Shown here: positions 36,694-46,100 of the stretch, one piece after another
Position numbering within the stretch: the first letter of the stretch is position 1
Layout of the letters: each line of letters starts with the position of its first letter
Source: Candidatus Thiodictyon syntrophicum
Lineage (GTDB): Bacteria > Pseudomonadota > Gammaproteobacteria > Chromatiales > Chromatiaceae
NCBI RefSeq assembly: GCF_002813775.1
Contig: NZ_CP020370.1
Span: 3,249,501-3,313,500 of the forward strand
DNA length: 64,000 bases
Direction: 5' to 3'
Notes under the pieces: generated by a model
What the model was told of the DNA's origin: nothing
The model's database searches: none
Seen by the model: only the letters and a program-made list of their open reading frames with translations
Translations under genes and position numbers: made by a program

Positions 36694-36894
36694 GTGAAAG
36701 CCAGACAATTCATCAAGCTCCTGAAGGCTGCCGGCGCCGACATCATCAAACATCGCGGCAAGGGGGGTCACTATCTGGTGACGCTCAACGGCAGGCAGAC
36801 GACCGTGCCGATGCACGGTGATGCCGACTATGATCCTGAGTTTCTGGACGACATCTGCAAGCAACTCGAGACCCGCCTGAGAGACCTGGCATGA
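36694..36894 (+). CDS. hicA: HicA-type mRNA interferase toxin
   Basis: 66 residues from the GTG at 36694 (VKARQFIKLLKAAGADIIKH), with GTCAGG upstream. The dsRBD-like HicA fold is clear: RQFIKLLKAAGADIIKHRGKG, with the catalytic His in GKGGHYLVTL, then TTVPMHGDADYDPEFLDDICKQL. HicA toxins cleave mRNA on the ribosome or free. The stop codon overlaps the hicB start (ATGA at 36891), giving the usual toxin-first operon with translational coupling. Confidence 0.92.
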   Translation: MKARQFIKLLKAAGADIIKHRGKGGHYLVTLNGRQTTVPMHGDADYDPEFLDDICKQLETRLRDLA

Positions 36895-37346
36895 ACATGG
36901 CCTACCCCGTCACCTTCAAGACTTACGCGAACGGTCAGGTCGGCGCCTTCTTCGCTGACGTGCCGGAGGCGATCACGGTGGGCGCAACTGCGGCCCAAGC
37001 CCTCGACCGCGCCCACGACGCCCTGGTGGTTGCCCTGTCCGGATACCTGGATCACGGCCGGCCGCTCCCCGCTGCCAGTAAGGCACGACGTGGTCAGGCA
37101 CTGGTGTCACTGCCGCCGCGCGTCGCACTCAAGCTGGCCATTCATGTGGCGCTAGGCGAACAGGGCTTGACCCAGGCACAACTGGGTGAGCGGATCGGCG
37201 CGGACGGGCGGCAGGTGCGGCGCATTCTCGACCTTGACTACGAATCGACACTGGCGCAACTGGATGCCGCCCTGGCGGCCCTTGGATTGCGTGCGACAGT
37301 GAGCGTGGTGAAGGCGCTGCCGGGAATGCCCCGCGTGGCGGCCTGA
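36891..37346 (+). CDS. hicB: HicB-type antitoxin
   Basis: 151 residues. The N-terminal degraded RNase H-like domain shows YPVTFKTYANGQVGAFFADVPEAITVGATAAQALD and LSGYLDHGRPLP. A C-terminal helix-turn-helix follows (LKLAIHVALGEQGLTQAQLGERIGADGRQVRRILD), so it should bind DNA and autoregulate; the palindrome at 36668-36687 is a likely site. It neutralises HicA by binding its active site. Confidence 0.93.
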   Translation: MNMAYPVTFKTYANGQVGAFFADVPEAITVGATAAQALDRAHDALVVALSGYLDHGRPLPAASKARRGQALVSLPPRVALKLAIHVALGEQGLTQAQLGERIGADGRQVRRILDLDYESTLAQLDAALAALGLRATVSVVKALPGMPRVAA

Positions 37347-37417
37347 CTGGTCCCGGGCGCCCACTTCAGGGTGCGCACCGCCTTGTGCCCTGGGTGCGCA
37401 CTCGATCGAGGCGGGGT

Positions 37418-38641
37418 TCAGTAACGCGGCCCGGCCTCACCATAGCCCAGTCCCGCCTCCGCCCCCTGTTTGCGCACCGTGTTCCAGAGCTGGTGGTCGA
37501 GTGAGTCCTTGGCCCCCCCGGCGGCCTCCACCTTCTCCTTGAGATAGCCGGCCCGCTGGGTCGAGAGGTCCTGCACCTCCTTCTTGATGGTCTCGCGCCG
37601 GGCGGCGGTTGCGGCGACTACCTTGGCCAGCTCGGGTGCATCAAGCTTCGCCAGGGGGGCCGGCAGGGCCGCGGCCGGGAGCTTGTCGAGGTCCACCCGG
37701 CCGCTGCGCACCGCGTCCACCAGCTCCTGGTCGGCGGTCAGGCTCGCCGCGCCGCTCGGGGACGCGACGAACTCGGCACGCCGCGCCAGCGCGGCCGGGG
37801 CAGCGGCGGACTTGGCGGCGCCGGCCTTGGCCACCTCAGCGGCGCGCCGCTCCCGTTCGTCCGCGCTGCCGTAGAAGATGCGGGTGTCGTCCAACTCGGC
37901 GGAGAGTTTGGCCAGCCGGGCGTCATAGGGGGTGGCGATGGCCACGGCGCCGCCCGCCTGGTCCACCTGGAGATAGGCGCCGTTGCCGAGTTGGGCGATG
38001 CGTTGCCACTCGCCGCGGGTGTCTGCCTGGTGGCCGCACTGGATGGCGTTGACACGGATGCCGCGTTGCTGCGCCTGCGCCAGTGACTGGGCGTAGGGGA
38101 CGTCGTCCTGGTAATCCAGGTGGGGCGGGGCGTCGCCCACCAGGAAGACCACCCGGTAGGCGCCCGGGTCGCGGCTCCAATTGATCCGCGTAAGCGCCTC
38201 ATGGATGGCCTGGTTGACGCTCTCGGGCCCGTCCCCGCCGCCCTGCGCCTGGAGTTGGAACAACTCGGCCTGGAGCCGGTCCAGATCGGGGGAGAGGTCG
38301 ACCACCCGGGTCACATAGTCGTCCCCGCGGTCGCGGTAGGCGACCAGGCCCATGCGGATAATGGGCGCCGGCTGGGCGCCGGCAAGCGTCGAGGCGATGG
38401 CCCAGATTTTGTCCTTGGCCGCCTGGATCAGCCCGCCCATGCTGCCGGTGGTGTCCAGCACGAAGACCGCCTCCACCGCCGGGCGTTGCCCCGGCGGGGG
38501 TTGGGGAACGGCGATCGCGAGCGGCTGCCCCGCGGTCTGCACCGGCAGGGGTGTCGGCGCGGATGCAGTCAGCAGGGGGTAATAGGCCACCGCGGCGGCG
38601 GTGAGTCCGAACAGGCCGAGGCCGATGAGCTTGGTGTTCAT
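37418..38641 (-). CDS. von Willebrand factor A domain protein
   Basis: 407 residues from the ATG at 38641 (MNTKLIGLG); a TTG at 38662 is less likely. One N-terminal membrane anchor (about 3-22) and then a VWA domain with a full MIDAS: AVFVLDTTGSMGG (DxTxS-type), the second loop near GGGDGPESVN and VVFLVGDAPPHLDY. The Ala-rich C-terminal 150 residues are helical (ETIKKEVQDLSTQRAGYLKEKVEAAGG). Periplasmic metal-dependent protein-protein interaction is expected. It is the last gene of an operon starting with a PspA-like gene and a multi-span membrane gene. Confidence 0.85.
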   Translation of the reverse strand: MNTKLIGLGLFGLTAAAVAYYPLLTASAPTPLPVQTAGQPLAIAVPQPPPGQRPAVEAVFVLDTTGSMGGLIQAAKDKIWAIASTLAGAQPAPIIRMGLVAYRDRGDDYVTRVVDLSPDLDRLQAELFQLQAQGGGDGPESVNQAIHEALTRINWSRDPGAYRVVFLVGDAPPHLDYQDDVPYAQSLAQAQQRGIRVNAIQCGHQADTRGEWQRIAQLGNGAYLQVDQAGGAVAIATPYDARLAKLSAELDDTRIFYGSADERERRAAEVAKAGAAKSAAAPAALARRAEFVASPSGAASLTADQELVDAVRSGRVDLDKLPAAALPAPLAKLDAPELAKVVAATAARRETIKKEVQDLSTQRAGYLKEKVEAAGGAKDSLDHQLWNTVRKQGAEAGLGYGEAGPRY

Positions 38642-38677
38642 GAGAGTCTTCTCTATTGGCAATCGTGCAGTTGAACC

Positions 38678-38700
38678 GCGGGCGGGACGCCCGCGCTCCT
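38678..38700. repeat. CGCGGGCGGGACGCCCGCG palindrome
   Basis: aaccgcgggcgggacgcccgcgctcct, between the VWA gene and the membrane-protein gene. Same core as the palindromes translated within brxC and pglX. Confidence 0.75.
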
Positions 38701-39268
38701 ATGGATGGTCGGCGATCCGGCGCAAGGCCCCCTCCGCCGCCCGGCGCGCCAGGTCGAAGGGCTCCGCCGGTGCAGTCGGCCCCAGGGTCCGGTCGGGGCC
38801 GAGCCCAGTCCGGACGGGAATGGCCGCGAACAGGGCCTGGACCAGGAACAGGCACCAGACGGCGAGGAACAGGCTGCCGCTGTGAACGGCGGCCCAGAGG
38901 GCGGCGGCGCCCCCGCCGAGGATCAGGCCCAGGTCCAGCAGGGCGGCCGTGGGTGTGCCATGGAAGTTCCAGACGCGCGCCACCCAGATGAAACCGAGCT
39001 GGATCAACACCTGGCCCCAGACCCCGGGCAGCAGGCCCAGCGCGGCGGCGCTGACCGCGATCCACGCGAGCACCAGCAGCACGCGGCCGACCCGCTCGCC
39101 GCTGCGCCCGAGCAGATACAGCAGGTACCCCAGGCCCAGGGCGGCGACCGTCAGGGCTAGGGCCGCGTCGGGCAGGAGCGCCAGGCGCAGCCCGGTGTAG
39201 AGCACCGAACCCCCGAGCGCGGCGCCGAGTGCGACCAGCGCACCCTCAAGGAAACTCGGGCGGTTCAT
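38699..39268 (-). CDS. Multi-span inner-membrane protein
   Basis: 189 residues from the ATG at 39268 (MNRPSFLEG). About five hydrophobic segments: EGALVALGAALGGSVLYTGL, ALALTVAALGLGYLLYLL, VLLVLAWIAVSAAALGLL, ALLDLGLILGGGAAALWAAV and FLAVWCLFLVQALFAAIP. No family is recognised. Its start overlaps the end of the PspA-like gene (ATGA at 39265-39268), so the two are translationally coupled. It may anchor or sense membrane state for its partners. Confidence 0.78.
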   Translation of the reverse strand: MNRPSFLEGALVALGAALGGSVLYTGLRLALLPDAALALTVAALGLGYLLYLLGRSGERVGRVLLVLAWIAVSAAALGLLPGVWGQVLIQLGFIWVARVWNFHGTPTAALLDLGLILGGGAAALWAAVHSGSLFLAVWCLFLVQALFAAIPVRTGLGPDRTLGPTAPAEPFDLARRAAEGALRRIADHP

Positions 39269-39825
39269 GACCCGCCCCCCTGGCGGCGCAGCCGCAGCAG
39301 TTCCAGTTCCACCTCGGCGTCCGAGACCGCGGGGTCCGCACCGGACCAGGCAGGGCCCCAACCCTCATCGGCGGCGCCGGCCGCGGGCGCCTGCTCAGTG
39401 TCGTCGAGGTACAGGGCGGCGCGGGCGCGCAGGTCGGCGAGCCGGGCGGCCCGGGACTCCAGTTGCGCGGCCAGGCGCCCCCGCTCGCCCGCGTGCTCAG
39501 CGCGGCGGGTCTTGAGGGCGGCGCGGCGGCGACCGGTCTCCAGGCGGCGGCGGATCAGGGGCCGCGCCAGGGCCTCGCGGCCCTCCTGCAGCCCTTCCGC
39601 CAAGGCCGCGGTGGTGCCTTCCTCCTCCTCGGCCAGGGCGGTATCGCGCAGCGCCAGGCGGGCCAGTTCCCGGTCCAGCGCGGCGAGGCCGCGCCGCTCC
39701 TGGTCCAATGCCTGCTCCATCTCCCGCACCGCCTGTGCGAGCACCAACTCAGGCGCCTCCAGTCGGTCCAGGACGGCGTTGAGATCGGCGCGCACCAGTC
39801 GCGCCAGACGGGTCATCAGTGCCAT
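39265..39825 (-). CDS. Short PspA/IM30-like coiled-coil protein
   Basis: 186 residues from the ATG at 39825 (MALMTRLARLVRADLNAVLDRLE), with CTGGAGG at correct distance; a GTG at 39834 is less likely. The start is typical of PspA/IM30 (TRLARLVRADLNAVLDRLEAPE, then LVLAQAVREMEQAL). Long Arg/Glu/Ala-rich helices follow, shorter than usual PspA (about 220). The C-terminal EVELELLRLRR helix is present. It probably acts on membrane integrity. First gene of an operon with the membrane and VWA genes. Confidence 0.8.
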   Translation of the reverse strand: MALMTRLARLVRADLNAVLDRLEAPELVLAQAVREMEQALDQERRGLAALDRELARLALRDTALAEEEEGTTAALAEGLQEGREALARPLIRRRLETGRRRAALKTRRAEHAGERGRLAAQLESRAARLADLRARAALYLDDTEQAPAAGAADEGWGPAWSGADPAVSDAEVELELLRLRRQGGGS

Positions 39826-40010
39826 GGTCGTCACCTCCAGGTTGACCGCGGTGGGTCGGTGCTTGCAGTCTAGGCAGGCGGCGGGGTGGGGCCTAGGCAG
39901 GTCTTGGTAAAACCGCAGGGCATCGTTTTACGTGCAATTTACGTCCGCGGGGCGGACTTGCGGTTAAACTGGAATTGCACCGCCTAATTCCCATCGGACG
40001 GACAATCGTT

Positions 40011-40121
40011 CTCGTTGTCGTTGTCGTAATCGTTGTCGTAATCGGACAAGCGATGCAATTTGAGTGCGAGAGAATCCGTGGCGCTACGATAAACCCGATT
40101 ACGACAACGACAACGACAACG
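40011..40121. repeat. GTTGTC/GACAAC palindromic repeat element, copy C
   Basis: Left arm tcgttgtcgttgtcgtaatcg (40012 on), right arm cgattacgacaacgacaacgac (40096 on), loop of about 60 bp, larger than in copies A and B. It lies in the 369-bp divergent spacer 39826-40194 between the PspA-like operon and the two-component system. The rest of the spacer shows short gcggttaaact-like and aattgca repeats but no gene. Confidence 0.8.
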
Positions 40122-40194
40122 GTGCGAAACGTAATCTCTAATGGACTTGCGTAACTTATCAATGAACCGTGCCTAAGCGGAGTCACTGACCACG

Positions 40195-40911
40195 ATGCCC
40201 AAACGCCCCCGCCTGCTGCTGATCGAGGACGAGGAGCCGATCCGGGTCGGGCTCACGGACCTCTTCGTCTTTCACGGCTACGAGGTCCAGGGTGCCGCGG
40301 ACGGCCCGAGCGGGTTGCAGCTCGCCCTCTCCGGGACCTTCGATATCATCCTGTTGGACGTGATGCTGCCGGGCCTGGACGGCTTCACCATCTGCGACCG
40401 GATCAGGGCCGTGGACCGGGTGCAGCCCATCATCCTGCTGACCGCCCTGGGGGCGGACGAGGACATCATCCGCGGGCTCAGTCTCGGCGCGGACGACTAT
40501 GTCGCCAAGCCCTTCTCGGTCGCGGAACTGGTGCTGCGCGTCCAGGCCGTGCTGCGCCGCGCCCCGGGCGGCGCGGCCCGGGCCGCGACCCTGCGGCTCG
40601 GCGATCTCACCCTCGACACCGTCAATCTGCTCGGGCGGCGCGGCGCCCTGGAGGTCCCCTTCACCCGCCGGGAGGTCGAGATCCTGCACTACCTGGCGGC
40701 CCATGCGGACCGCCCGGTCCCCCGCGACGAGCTCTTGACCAAGGTCTGGGGCTACTCCCGGGGCTGCGGCATCGAGACCCGTACCGTCGACATCCATATC
40801 GCCAAGCTGCGCCGCAAGATCGAGCCGGACCCGGCCGCCCCGCGGGTGTTGGTCACGGTGCGGGGCGTGGGGTATCGGCTCTTGGTCGGGGCTGGCGCCG
40901 TGCCGCAATGA
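40195..40911 (+). CDS. OmpR-family response regulator
   Basis: 238 residues. The receiver domain has the acidic pair in LLIEDEEPI, the phospho-acceptor Asp in IILLDVMLPGLDG, Thr in IILLTALG and Lys in YVAKPFS. The C-terminal winged helix has FTRREVEILHYLAAH, DELLTKVWGY, TRTVDIHIAKLRRKI and VRGVGYRL. It is a DNA-binding regulator whose stop overlaps the kinase start (ATGA). The targets are unknown; the divergent PspA/VWA operon is a natural candidate. Confidence 0.95.
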   Translation: MPKRPRLLLIEDEEPIRVGLTDLFVFHGYEVQGAADGPSGLQLALSGTFDIILLDVMLPGLDGFTICDRIRAVDRVQPIILLTALGADEDIIRGLSLGADDYVAKPFSVAELVLRVQAVLRRAPGGAARAATLRLGDLTLDTVNLLGRRGALEVPFTRREVEILHYLAAHADRPVPRDELLTKVWGYSRGCGIETRTVDIHIAKLRRKIEPDPAAPRVLVTVRGVGYRLLVGAGAVPQ

Positions 40912-43082
40912 AGGGCGAAGACGCCGATCGCGCACGCCGGCGCCTGCGCCTGTGGCTCGGGGCCTTTTTCATCGCGCTGGCCCTGCCCAGCGCGGTCCTG
41001 GTCTACCAGGCCTATGACCAGCTCAAATGGGAGTCCTTCCGGGCGCAGCAGTTGGTCGCCGAGGACTTCGCCGCCCGGGTCGATCAGCGCTTGAGTGACC
41101 TCGTGCGGGTGGAGGACGCCCGGCCGGTGGCGGACTACGCCTTTCTGGTCGGCGAGTCGGCGCCCGCGGACCATCGCTCACCGCTGGCGGAGCTGCCGGT
41201 GCGGGCCGGCCCCCCCGGTCTGATGGGCTGGTTCCAGGTGGCGGAGGACGGCCGCTTCAGCACCCCGCTGGTCCCCGAGGGCGCAGCCGCCGCGGCGATG
41301 GCGCCGGCGGATCTGGCGCAGCGCCAGGCGCTCGCCGCGCGTATCGAAGGGATATTGATCGGCAACCGGCTGGTCGAACGCGGGCGCCCCGCGGGCGGGC
41401 CGACGGGGCCGGCGCCGCCGCCCATCGCCGCGGGGTCCGACGCGGCGGCGAACCAGTCTTCGGTCGACTCGGTGGTGGGTGCGGGCGGGCAGTTGCCGTC
41501 CGGGCTGCCGCCGCAGGCCAAGTCGGCGGCCTCTGCCAAGGCGCAACTGCCCCGGGAACGCCTGTCCCAGCGCGCCTTCGAGCAACTCGGCAGCCGGCGG
41601 GCGGACCCCGCAGCGCCTGCCATGGCCGATTCCGCCGCTGACCTGGACGCGCCGGCCGTCCCGGTCCAGGGGCTCGGGCGGGTCGATGAGCTGACCCTGG
41701 ACGCGGCCCTGGCCAAGCGCACCGCGCCGGTCCCGGCGACGCCCCGCGCCCAGGGGCCGGCAGCGTCGGCGCCCGCCGGGGGCGGCCGGGGCGAGGCGGC
41801 CTCAGTCCAGTCCCAACGCGGTCTCGCCGCGTCGGCCGCGCGCCCGGAGGCCCTCGCCGAGACCGCCCGCGCACCCGTGGCGGCGGACAAGACCAAGGAT
41901 GAACGCGCCCGGGCGCCCCTGGCACTCTTTGCCAACCGGGTGGAGCCCTTTGAAGTGGGTTTGCTCGGCAGTGGCCATTTCGTCCTGTTCCGGGCCGTGC
42001 GGCAGGGCGGGGGGCGCATCATCCAGGGTCTCCTGATCGAGCAGGGGCCATTCCTTACTGCGGTCTTGGGCGAGCCCTTGCGGTCCAGCGCGCTCGGGCG
42101 CACCACCGACCTGATCGTCGCCTTGCGCGACACGGTCCTGACCGCGTTGCGCACCGCGTCGGGGCGCGACTATGTCGCCAGCGCCCGGGAACTGACCGGG
42201 GCCCTGCTCTATCGCACCCGGATGCGCGAACCCTTCGGCGGTCTGGAGCTCATCTTCAGCGTAGGCCGGCTGCCGGTCCCGGCGGGGGCCCTGGTGATCG
42301 GCTGGGTGGGCGGGCTGCTGGCCCTGGTGCTGGTGGCCGGGACCTGGCTCATGTACCGGCTGGGACTCAAGCAGATCGCGCTGGTGCGCCAGCAGCAGGC
42401 CTTCGTCTCCGCGGTGAGCCACGAGCTCAAGACCCCGCTGACCTCCATCCGCCTCTATGCGGAGATGCTGCGCGCCGGCTTCGCAGACGAGGACCGCCGT
42501 CAGGTCTATTACCGCTATATCCAAGAGGAGAGTGAGCGCCTCTCGCGGCTGATCGCCAATGTGCTGGCCCTGTCGCGGATCGGGCGCGACGCACTCACCG
42601 TCTCCCCCCAGGCGCTGGATCTCGCCGAGCTGATGGCCCTGGTGCGCGAGCGCCTCGCGTCCCAGGTCGAGCGGGCCGGGTTCCGGTTGGTCGTTCAGTG
42701 CCCGGCTGGCGGGACCGTCCAGGCCGATCCGGATGCCTTCGTCCAGATCCTGATCAATCTGGTGGACAACGCACTCAAGTTCGCCGCTCAGGAGGCCGAG
42801 CGGACGGTGGAGATCCGCTGCGAATGGCCCCGGGACGGCTGGGTGCGCATCGCCGTGCGCGACTTCGGCCCCGGGGTGCCGCGTGAGTTGCGCCGCCGCG
42901 TCTTCCAACTCTTCTACCGCGGCCCCGAGGCCGGGGCGCGCGCCATCCCCGGCACCGGCATCGGGCTTGCCCTCGTTGAGCGTCTGACGCTCGCCATGGG
43001 CGGGCGGGTGGAGGTGGTGGAGCGGGAGCCGGGGGCGGAGTTTCGGGTCGAGTTGCCTTCAGGGCATTCGTGCGGGTCTTGA
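40908..43082 (+). CDS. Sensor histidine kinase with a long low-complexity periplasmic domain
   Basis: 724 residues. The first transmembrane segment is at about 14-34 (LWLGAFFIALALPSAVLVYQ) and the second at about 462-482 (LVIGWVGGLLALVLVAGTWL). Between them is a sensor region with a roughly 200-residue Ala/Pro/Gly-rich, low-complexity part (about 120-330), unusual for this class. The kinase core is intact: H box AVSHELKTPLTSIRLYAEML, N box NLVDNALKFA, G1 RDFGPGVP and G2 GTGIGLALVERL. It phosphorylates the response regulator encoded with a 4-bp overlap. Confidence 0.94.
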   Translation: MKGEDADRARRRLRLWLGAFFIALALPSAVLVYQAYDQLKWESFRAQQLVAEDFAARVDQRLSDLVRVEDARPVADYAFLVGESAPADHRSPLAELPVRAGPPGLMGWFQVAEDGRFSTPLVPEGAAAAAMAPADLAQRQALAARIEGILIGNRLVERGRPAGGPTGPAPPPIAAGSDAAANQSSVDSVVGAGGQLPSGLPPQAKSAASAKAQLPRERLSQRAFEQLGSRRADPAAPAMADSAADLDAPAVPVQGLGRVDELTLDAALAKRTAPVPATPRAQGPAASAPAGGGRGEAASVQSQRGLAASAARPEALAETARAPVAADKTKDERARAPLALFANRVEPFEVGLLGSGHFVLFRAVRQGGGRIIQGLLIEQGPFLTAVLGEPLRSSALGRTTDLIVALRDTVLTALRTASGRDYVASARELTGALLYRTRMREPFGGLELIFSVGRLPVPAGALVIGWVGGLLALVLVAGTWLMYRLGLKQIALVRQQQAFVSAVSHELKTPLTSIRLYAEMLRAGFADEDRRQVYYRYIQEESERLSRLIANVLALSRIGRDALTVSPQALDLAELMALVRERLASQVERAGFRLVVQCPAGGTVQADPDAFVQILINLVDNALKFAAQEAERTVEIRCEWPRDGWVRIAVRDFGPGVPRELRRRVFQLFYRGPEAGARAIPGTGIGLALVERLTLAMGGRVEVVEREPGAEFRVELPSGHSCGS

Positions 43083-43199
43083 CCTCCCCTGCGCCCTGTG
43101 AGATCGCACACTCTGTCGGTCCGGCTATACTTGACTTGACGGCCGGGCGCCGTTCGTCCCGGTGTGCCAGTTGAATTGTCGCCATCGAGCGGAGGCCCC

Positions 43200-46100
43200 A
43201 TGTCCATCCAGCCGCCTGTCATCCTCTTGGTCTGCGCCAACGATCGCATCGACCCGTCGCGCCACCTGCGCAACCTGTATGCGGAGCTCACCCAGATCCA
43301 CGATGCCCTGCGGCCAGCCGAGCAGGCCGGGCTCTGCGAGGTTCTGACCGAGGCCAATGCCGACGCGGACCGGATCTTCTCGGTCTTCCAGGACGCGGGT
43401 TACCGCCACCGCATTGCCATCCTGCACTACGCCGGACACGCCGATGAGTCCCTACTGGAATTAGAGTCCGCATCCGGTGGCCATGGTCCGGCCTACGCGG
43501 CGGGCCTGGCGGCCTTCCTGCGTGAGCAAGGCGGGCTGCAACTGGTATTCCTCAACGGCTGCTCCACTGCGCCGCAGGTTCAGGGTCTGATCGATGCCAA
43601 TTGTCCCGCGGTCATCGCCACCTCCCAGGCAATCGACGACGAATTGGCCCTGAACTTCGCCAAGGGCTTCTATAAGGCGCTCGCTGGCGGTGCAGGACTC
43701 AAGTCGGCCTTCCGACAGGCCGAGGCCGAAGCCAGGACCAAGTATGGCGACAGCACCCGCGGCCTCTACTGGAACGGTGCAACCGAGCGCACACAAGTCG
43801 CCCAGCCTCCGTTCCCTTGGGAGCTGGCGACCGCGCCCGACGCCGATGACTGGAAGCTCCTGAAGGATCCCCTGCTCGGCCTGCCCAAGCTGCCCGACGA
43901 TATCGTTCCACCCGAGTCGGGGCCTTTTCGCCGCCTGAATTCGTTCGAGCGCTCGGACGCCCTGGTCTTCTTTGGCCGCTCCCGGGAGATCCGCGATGGT
44001 TACGACCTAATCACCGCCGCAGACAGCTCACCGATCCTCCTCCTCTACGGTCAATCCGGTGTGGGCAAGTCCTCGCTGTTGGCGGCGGGTCTGTTGCCCC
44101 GGCTGGAGTTCAGTCACGATGTGCACTATCTGCGCCGGGACCGAAGCCTGGGGCTGCTGGGCACCCTGTTGCAATACTTGCAGCCAGGGAATGATCCGCC
44201 GGAAATGGCATGGCGCCGGATCGAAGCGGCCGAGGGTCGCCCGTTGGTGCTGGTCCTGGATCAGGCGGAAGAAGCCTTTACCCGACCGGTCCCCGACCTG
44301 CCGGACGAGATCAAGATATTTGCGAACGGCTTGCGCCAGATCTTCACTCAACCGGACGCTCGGCCGCAGGGGCGCTTGATCCTGGGCTTCTGCAAGGAAT
44401 GGTTGGCTGAGATCGCAACGGCGTTGAATGATCAAGGACTCCGCTGGGAGCACCAGTTCCTGAAAGCTCTGGATCGCAACGGAATCATTGATGCCGTGAC
44501 CGGACCCACTAGGAGTGAGCGACTCTGCCGGAAGTACCGACTCGGGATCGAGGAGGGACTGGCCGAGGAGATTGCCGATGACCTGCTCGTGGACCCGGAT
44601 TCGCCTGTCGCTCCCACCCTTCAGATCCTGCTGACCAAACTGTGGGAAGAGGCGAAAGAGCGAAATCGCGAGGACCCGCGATTCGACCGCGCGCTGTATC
44701 AGAAACTCCGCAAGGGCAGCGCACTGGGTCCCTTCATCGACGAGCAGCTTGCCGGCCTTGAGAAGGTGCGGGCCGGGGACCTGAGGTCCGGGCTGGCCCT
44801 TGATCTGCTCGCCTATCACACCACGCCCAAGGGGACCGCGGAACAACACACCGATGAGGACCTGCAGCAACACTACTGCCACATCAAGGACCGGGTCGCC
44901 GAGATCGTGCAGTGGTTCAAAGGCGGCTTTGTCCTTACGGATCTTCACACCGAACAAGCCCCCATCAAGGGTAGCCGCCTGGCTCATGATACCCTGGCGC
45001 CGTTCGTGCGGGAGCGGTTCGACAGATCGGATTGGCCTGGGCAACGGGCGCGGCGCATCCTGGAGAACAGGGCAGTCGATTGGGGCAAGGGGCAGACGGG
45101 ACCGGTGCTCGACGATACGGACCTGGACCTGGTCGAGAAAGGAGCCGCGGGCATGCGGTGCCTTGAACCGGATGAAGAGCGGCTGATTGCGGCGAGCCGC
45201 CGGGCGCGCAATTGGCGACGTGCGCTGAGCGGCTTCTTCGTGGCGGCCCTCGTTGTTGCTGCGGTTTCCGTACTGTACCAGTGGCAGCAGACAGAGAGTC
45301 AGAAGCGGATAGCAATCGCCCGGCTCCAGACCTACGAGGCGGTGAAAGTAGCAGAAAAAAATCCGATCCGCGCGCTACTTCTGGCCGCAGAGGCCGTCAA
45401 GCGACCTTTTGATGCTAGTGGTATTCGGTTTGGCGACGCTGAAACCGTATTGCGCGAGCGGATCGCTGCAACCGGTGGAATACCCTTCGGCGGGGATGGG
45501 CTCGCGTTGGGTTTCGACCACCAAGGCCTTTGGCTCGCAACCGGGCGGGCCGACCACGCCGTGCTCTTGTGGGATCTTCGGAGCCTGGCATCCAAGCCCC
45601 AGGTGCGACTCGGCCATCAAGCTAGCATTCAGGCCCTGGCCTTCTCCCCCGACGGCAAATGGCTCGCCACCATTGGCTTGGACGATGTTGCCTTGCTGTG
45701 GGATATCCAGAACCCCAAGACCGAACCGCGCCGACTGGGGGGGCAGGATGGCCGGATTTCGAGCCTCGCCTTCCACCCCGCGGGTGGCTGGCTCGCCACC
45801 GGGGCTGTGGATGGGACCATCTGCGTGTTGGACTTGGGTAACCCCGACGCCAAGCCCATCCGTCGGGACGGTGACGGTATTCCGATTGCCGCTATAGCCT
45901 TCGACGGCAAGAGTCGCTGGTTGGCCGCCGGCAGTCTTAACAGCATCGTCTACCTGTGGGACTTATGGGACCCCGGATACAAAATGTATAAACTGCCGGG
46001 GTACGCCGGTCCGCTAAAGTCGCTCTCCTTCGATCCCCAAGGCCACTGGCTCGCCACCAATGAGAACGTGGTCGCGCGCCTGTGGGACCTCCAGCACCCC

